A DNA stretch of 10,072 nt from an uncultured Paracoccaceae bacterium (GTDB lineage Bacteria; Pseudomonadota; Alphaproteobacteria; Rhodobacterales; Rhodobacteraceae), in assembly GCA_937916485.1 (NCBI GenBank), contig CALFSV010000417.1, positions 1-10,072 on the forward strand, given 5' to 3'. Position 1 is the first letter of the stretch; every line of letters begins with the position of its first letter. Below, piece after piece: positions 7,760 through 10,072 of this stretch. The notes beneath the pieces were generated by a model. It made no database searches, had not been told where the DNA came from, and was given only the letters and a program-made list of their open reading frames with translations. The position numbers were made by a program, and so were the translations under genes.

Positions 7760-7795
7760 TAGTGAATAAAAAAGAGGAAAAATAGTGAATTATTC
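7760..7795. promoter_or_regulatory. Direct repeats and half-site between lysR and the amidase gene
   Basis: TAGTGAAT occurs at 7760-7767 and again at 7783-7790, 23 bases apart (about two helical turns), separated by an A/G-rich run. The second copy runs into GAATTATTC (7787-7795), a nine-base palindrome whose GAATTAT is also found in the dyad upstream of lysR (8829-8835). Spaced repeats of this kind fit a LysR tetramer site in the presumed operon promoter. No convincing -35/-10 pair was found, as is common for activator-dependent promoters. Confidence 0.35.
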
Positions 7796-7805
7796 GCCCA
7801 TAAAA

Positions 7806-8792
7806 TTAACCAAATGGAATGGTTTCGATATCTGCAGTGGTTTGTTGCAAACATTTAAGGAACAGCGAGAGTGTCGCGTTTTGTGAAACTTGGTCTTTGC
7901 GCCAAAAACAGCGGGCCTCTGACAACAGGTCGCGCGTTTCAAGTGACAGTATCACAACGCCACCCCTCGCTGCCTGTGCCTGCGCCAGCCTTAGCGGGAG
8001 CAAGCCAAACGCAGGCATCGCACGCAAAAGTTCAAGGTTCAGCGCTATCGACAATGACGCAATCGTATTGATGGGTGGTGAAAGTCCGTTCGTAGCAAAA
8101 AGCGCGTCTACTGCTTGGCGCGCTACGGAAGTGGGGTGTGGTAAAATCCAAGGATAACTGCTGACATCTGACCATGCGACATCACCAACTTGCACAAGCG
8201 GATGATTGCGACCAGCAACCACAACAACAGGCTCAGAGAACAACGCCATTTGGTCAATCCCAGCCAATTCGTGCGGCTGCCAGATCCTCGCGATCACCAG
8301 ATCCAATGCGCCCGATTCTAGCTGCGGCAAAAGTTCAACAAAATGACCCTCAGAAACGGATACATTTGCTTGCGGCGTACTTCGTTTTAACAGTGCAATG
8401 GTGTTAGGCAATAAGGTGGGTGCGACCGAACTGACAACACCCACAGATACAGAACCAGATACCCCGCTTGTCATCGCCTCAATGTCAAATGCAGCACGAT
8501 CAATTTGCCCAAGTGCTTTGCGCGCATGATCCGCAAGGCGGGTGCCTATCGGCGTCAGGTACAGCCGGTTACGGTCCCGCGTGACCACAGGCGCACCAAC
8601 AATTTTTTCCAGCTCGGCAATCTGTTTGGACACAGCAGGTTGCGTCACCCCGAGCGCCTCAGACACCCTCGCGACCAACTTAAGATCGGACAATGCAACA
8701 AGGGCACGCAAGTGCCGAAGGGTTATTCCTCGATGAAAGTTCTTACCCAGAATTCGTGATACCTCCCAGCGAATCTCCGACAAATGTGTCAT
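7806..8792 (-). CDS. LysR-family transcriptional regulator (GbpR-like)
   Basis: A 328-residue regulator, typical LysR length, probably controlling the downstream transport and catabolic operon in response to a small-molecule ligand. The N-terminal winged helix-turn-helix covers about 24-84: ITLRHLRALVALSDLKLVAR, then SEALGVTQPAVSKQIAELEK (44-63) with the family's TQPAVSKQI recognition helix, and RDRNRLYLTPIG. The effector-binding domain occupies about 105-320. It lies upstream of the amidase gene on the same strand, with 115-117 bases between them and no hairpin terminator, so it may be partly cotranscribed. The ATG at 8792 lacks a clear ribosome site. The 22-residue lead before the usual LRHLRAL start is long, and a GGGAGG in codons 9-11 hints at a shorter form, though no ATG, GTG or TTG sits at the right distance. 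The sequence style is closer to GbpR/PcaQ-type members than to CysB or NodD. Confidence 0.92.
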   Translation of the reverse strand: MTHLSEIRWEVSRILGKNFHRGITLRHLRALVALSDLKLVARVSEALGVTQPAVSKQIAELEKIVGAPVVTRDRNRLYLTPIGTRLADHARKALGQIDRAAFDIEAMTSGVSGSVSVGVVSSVAPTLLPNTIALLKRSTPQANVSVSEGHFVELLPQLESGALDLVIARIWQPHELAGIDQMALFSEPVVVVAGRNHPLVQVGDVAWSDVSSYPWILPHPTSVARQAVDALFATNGLSPPINTIASLSIALNLELLRAMPAFGLLPLRLAQAQAARGGVVILSLETRDLLSEARCFWRKDQVSQNATLSLFLKCLQQTTADIETIPFG

Positions 8793-8812
8793 GAATTCTT
8801 TATAAAAGACAC

Positions 8813-8835
8813 ATAATTTGGTCGCATGGAATTAT
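8813..8835. promoter_or_regulatory. Candidate LysR operator upstream of lysR (T-N11-A dyad)
   Basis: ATAATT-N11-AATTAT is a perfect six-base inverted repeat with an 11-base centre, matching the T-N11-A form known for LysR binding sites. It lies 21-43 bases upstream of the lysR ATG, where autorepression would be expected. One arm (GAATTAT) recurs between lysR and the amidase gene. Confidence 0.5.
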
Positions 8836-9146
8836 CCTGCGCCACATCGATTTTAATTGGAGAAATCTGCATAAGCTCTAATGATTAAAGTTACTTAGCG
8901 GCACTCATAGAATCACATCATAAAAAAAGTCGCGCTTGCCCCAGATGTTTCACATAAATGTTAACCTCATATCGACCCGGACCGACAACCAACGTCCACT
9001 TTAAGCTGCCGCACCAAAGCATTTCGGTCATCTATTCAATTTCCGCTTTGGGCCGAAAGAAGACCTGCTAACCCGTCCAGCTTTGGGAGCAAGCGAAAAA
9101 ACGTCACTCTGATCTGATGCATAAATCTGGACCGTTTTCGGGACCG

Positions 9147-9201
9147 CTTTTATATTTTTTAACTAAAATAAGTAACTGTAATTAAATTAAAATATAAAAA
9201 G
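9147..9201. repeat. AT-rich island with imperfect inverted repeat
   Basis: The arms CTTTTATATTTTTTAA (9147-9162) and TTAAAATATAAAAAG (9187-9201) are near-complementary. The interval is almost free of G and C, in contrast with the flanks. A related AACTTATATTTTA follows at about 9238. It could be a promoter UP region, a replication or partition-type site, or a scar of insertion. Confidence 0.5.
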
Positions 9202-9256
9202 TTCGACGTCCTTTTCTGGGCACCACTAGTCAGTAAAAACTTATATTTTACAATGA

Positions 9257-9277
9257 ATTAGGCGAAAGCCGTCTAAT
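9257..9277. repeat. Small dyad containing TTAGGCGAAA
   Basis: ATTAGGCG-N5-CGTCTAAT forms an eight-pair stem with one G-T position. The left arm and loop contain TTAGGCGAAA, repeated exactly at 9351-9360. There is no U-run on either side, so it is not a convincing terminator. Confidence 0.35.
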
Positions 9278-9420
9278 CGTATCCCCCTAAATATCCACCC
9301 CAAGCGCATCGGTAGCCACCTGGGCAATGCCTCCAAAAATAGCACATCACTTAGGCGAAAAGGGCAGAGCGTCACAGATCATTTGATCGGATCGATACGG
9401 CCCGCGGTGGTTTTGTGGTG

Positions 9421-9450
9421 GCAATCTATGTTGCAATCTATGTTGCAATC
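9421..9450 (+). repeat. Tandem 12-bp repeat, 2.5 copies
   Basis: GCAATCTATGTT occurs twice in tandem (9421-9432, 9433-9444) followed by a half copy GCAATC (9445-9450). The unit is a multiple of three and the run precedes the ParA-like remnant, so it may be slippage in former coding sequence or a short partition-type iteron. Too few copies for a CRISPR. Confidence 0.75.
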
Positions 9451-9469
9451 GCTAGCACAAGATGGATGA

Positions 9470-9610
9470 GTTGCCCCATTGAATATCGTGCGGCGTGTCG
9501 CGCATGCTGAAACCGGCGCGACCGGCCAAGGGATATCTGAGGCAACCGCCGACAAGGCGGGGGCATAGATTGCCGTATGGGACGACGTGACAGGGATTCT
9601 GAATGGTTAA
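9470..9610 (+). pseudogene. C-terminal remnant of a ParA-like partition ATPase
   Basis: This frame reads VAPLNIVRRVAHAETGATGQ, then GISEATADKAGA, a TAG at 9566-9568, then IAVWDDVTGILNG and a TAA at 9608-9610. The order (a P-x-x-IVRRVA strand, AET-GATGQG, SEA, then a final IA-VWDD helix) resembles the last 45 or so residues of plasmid-type ParA proteins, where the TAG position would normally be Glu or Lys. A TGA lies just upstream (9467-9469). The neighbouring frame reads KMDELP to about 9476, suggesting an additional frame change. No Walker A motif is present upstream, so the N-terminal four-fifths is missing. The coupled ribbon-helix-helix gene directly after it supports the identification. 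Recognised by eye only. Confidence 0.45.
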
Positions 9611-9737
9611 AAAGCCCGTGGCCCTCGATGGCGATACCTACAGGCGCTTGAAACTTCACGCCGCCGAAACAGACCAAACGCATCAAGCTATTCTAGAGGC
9701 TGCACTAGCCAACTACCTGAAACGCGCAGATGCGTGA
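9603..9737 (+). CDS. Small ribbon-helix-helix (CopG/Arc-like) protein
   Basis: A 44-residue protein with a typical ribbon-helix-helix layout: a beta strand KKPVALDGDTY (3-13), helix RRLKLHAAETDQ (14-25) and helix THQAILEAALANYLKRAD (26-43). Such proteins bind DNA as dimers and act as partition partners of ParA or as antitoxin/repressor proteins. The ATG at 9603 is forced because a TGA precedes it directly, and it follows CAGGGA with about seven bases between. It overlaps the end of the ParA-like remnant by eight bases, the arrangement expected of a translationally coupled parA-rhh pair. The restriction-methylation gene begins 30 bases later. The frame is intact, unlike both neighbours. It is probably a partition or copy-control factor, but a CopG antitoxin cannot be excluded; no toxin gene is seen. 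Confidence 0.72.
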   Translation: MVKKPVALDGDTYRRLKLHAAETDQTHQAILEAALANYLKRADA

Positions 9738-9767
9738 TTATGTGTTTACGTAAATAAGGAATTACTA

Positions 9768-10072
9768 TTGCGCTTTAGCTTCAAAGAAATACGCACTCAC
9801 GCTGCCAGCTTCGCACGCAACTATGCCGATGCCACATATGAGAAGGGTGAGACACAAACCTTCTACAATGACTTCTTTGCAATCTTTGGCGTAGAGCGCT
9901 GATCTGTTGCCTGCTATGAAGAACACGTCCGAAAGCTGAACAACAAATCCGGCTTCATTGATCTGTGCTGGCCACGTGTTCTCTTAGTGGAACAGAAGTC
10001 GGCGGGACGTGATCTGACCAAAGCCGCAACCCACGCCGGTGGATACTTCGACGCTCTGAAAGAAACCGAACG
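9768..10072 (+). pseudogene. MmeI-like type IIG/IIL restriction-methylation enzyme, 5' part with in-frame TGA
   Basis: The reading frame from a TTG at 9768 (TAAGGA seven bases upstream) gives the N-terminal nuclease domain of the MmeI family, single-chain enzymes that both methylate and cut DNA. The conserved YEKGETQTFYNDFFAIFG (24-41) is followed by VER, a TGA stop at 9900-9902 (codon 45), then SVACYEEHVRKL. Next comes the PD-(D/E)XK site FIDLCWPRVLLVEQKSAGRD: D65, nine residues, then E75-Q-K77. Relatives usually have Arg where the stop lies, so a CGA-to-TGA change is likely. No ATG, GTG or TTG re-start before D65 would rescue the nuclease. The frame stays open to the window's right edge, and the methyltransferase and target-recognition parts lie outside. 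It follows the RHH gene by 30 bases. DISARM-type methylases share some of this N-terminal pattern, so the exact class is open. Confidence 0.75.

Larger units (their letters stand above)
8836..9376. other. Non-coding stretch between the operon and the decayed module
   Basis: About 540 bases with no ORF that looks like protein in any frame and no tRNA or rRNA signature. It holds a degenerate short-repeat candidate near 9040-9066 (TTCCGCTTTGGGCCGAAAG), GGACCG copies at 9129 and 9141, an AT-rich island at 9147-9201, a small dyad at 9257-9277, and two copies of TTAGGCGAAA (9258-9267, 9351-9360). I see no clear promoter for the plus-strand module. Confidence 0.6.

Noticed and set aside
8836..9376. 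tRNA gene or attachment site at the module border
   Set aside because: No acceptor-stem or T-loop pattern and no duplicated core long enough to call an att site; the 10-bp TTAGGCGAAA pair is too short.
9421..9450. CRISPR array
   Set aside because: Only 2.5 head-to-tail 12-bp units with no spacers and no cas genes.
9438..9686. 82-codon minus-strand ORF
   Set aside because: Antisense to the ParA-like remnant and the RHH gene, which make better protein sense; no motif in this frame.

Overview
The window looks like chromosome or large-replicon DNA of an alphaproteobacterium, most likely a marine member of the Rhodobacterales (Roseobacter group). This is inferred from the protein style (MatB-type ligase, TRAP transporter, GbpR-like LysR regulator), the moderate GC content and the compact catabolic operon. 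No 16S or other marker gene is present, so the assignment is an inference.

Positions 256-8792 hold seven genes, all on the minus strand and therefore read from right to left: a LysR-family regulator, an amidase-signature hydrolase, a complete three-part TRAP transporter in the order large permease (DctM), binding protein (DctP), small permease (DctQ), a MatB-type malonyl-CoA synthetase, and a GlcD/D-lactate-dehydrogenase-type FAD oxidase. Gaps within the operon are 1 to about 75 bases. The likely logic is uptake of a carboxylate or amide by the TRAP system, release of a carboxylate (possibly malonate) by the amidase, and activation of malonate to malonyl-CoA by MatB. The FAD enzyme would oxidise a 2-hydroxyacid, and the LysR protein would provide control. 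The malonate link rests on the strong MatB match. The true imported substrate is not visible in the sequence, and no malonyl-CoA decarboxylase is present. Candidate regulatory sites are a T-N11-A dyad upstream of lysR, a 17-bp palindrome plus direct repeats ahead of the amidase, and a strong stem-loop between dctP and dctQ.

Positions 1-263 hold only weak, possibly frame-broken coding traces on the plus strand that converge on the FAD oxidase gene; they may be the end of another LysR-like gene.

Positions 8793-10072 differ in character. About 580 bases after the lysR control region are non-coding, with an AT-rich island and short repeats. A decayed plus-strand accessory module follows: the C-terminal remnant of a ParA-like partition ATPase, a 44-residue ribbon-helix-helix protein overlapping it, and the start of an MmeI-like (type IIG/IIL) restriction-methylation enzyme. 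That enzyme keeps its D-X9-EXK nuclease motif but is broken by an in-frame TGA. It runs off the window. This part looks horizontally acquired and eroding.
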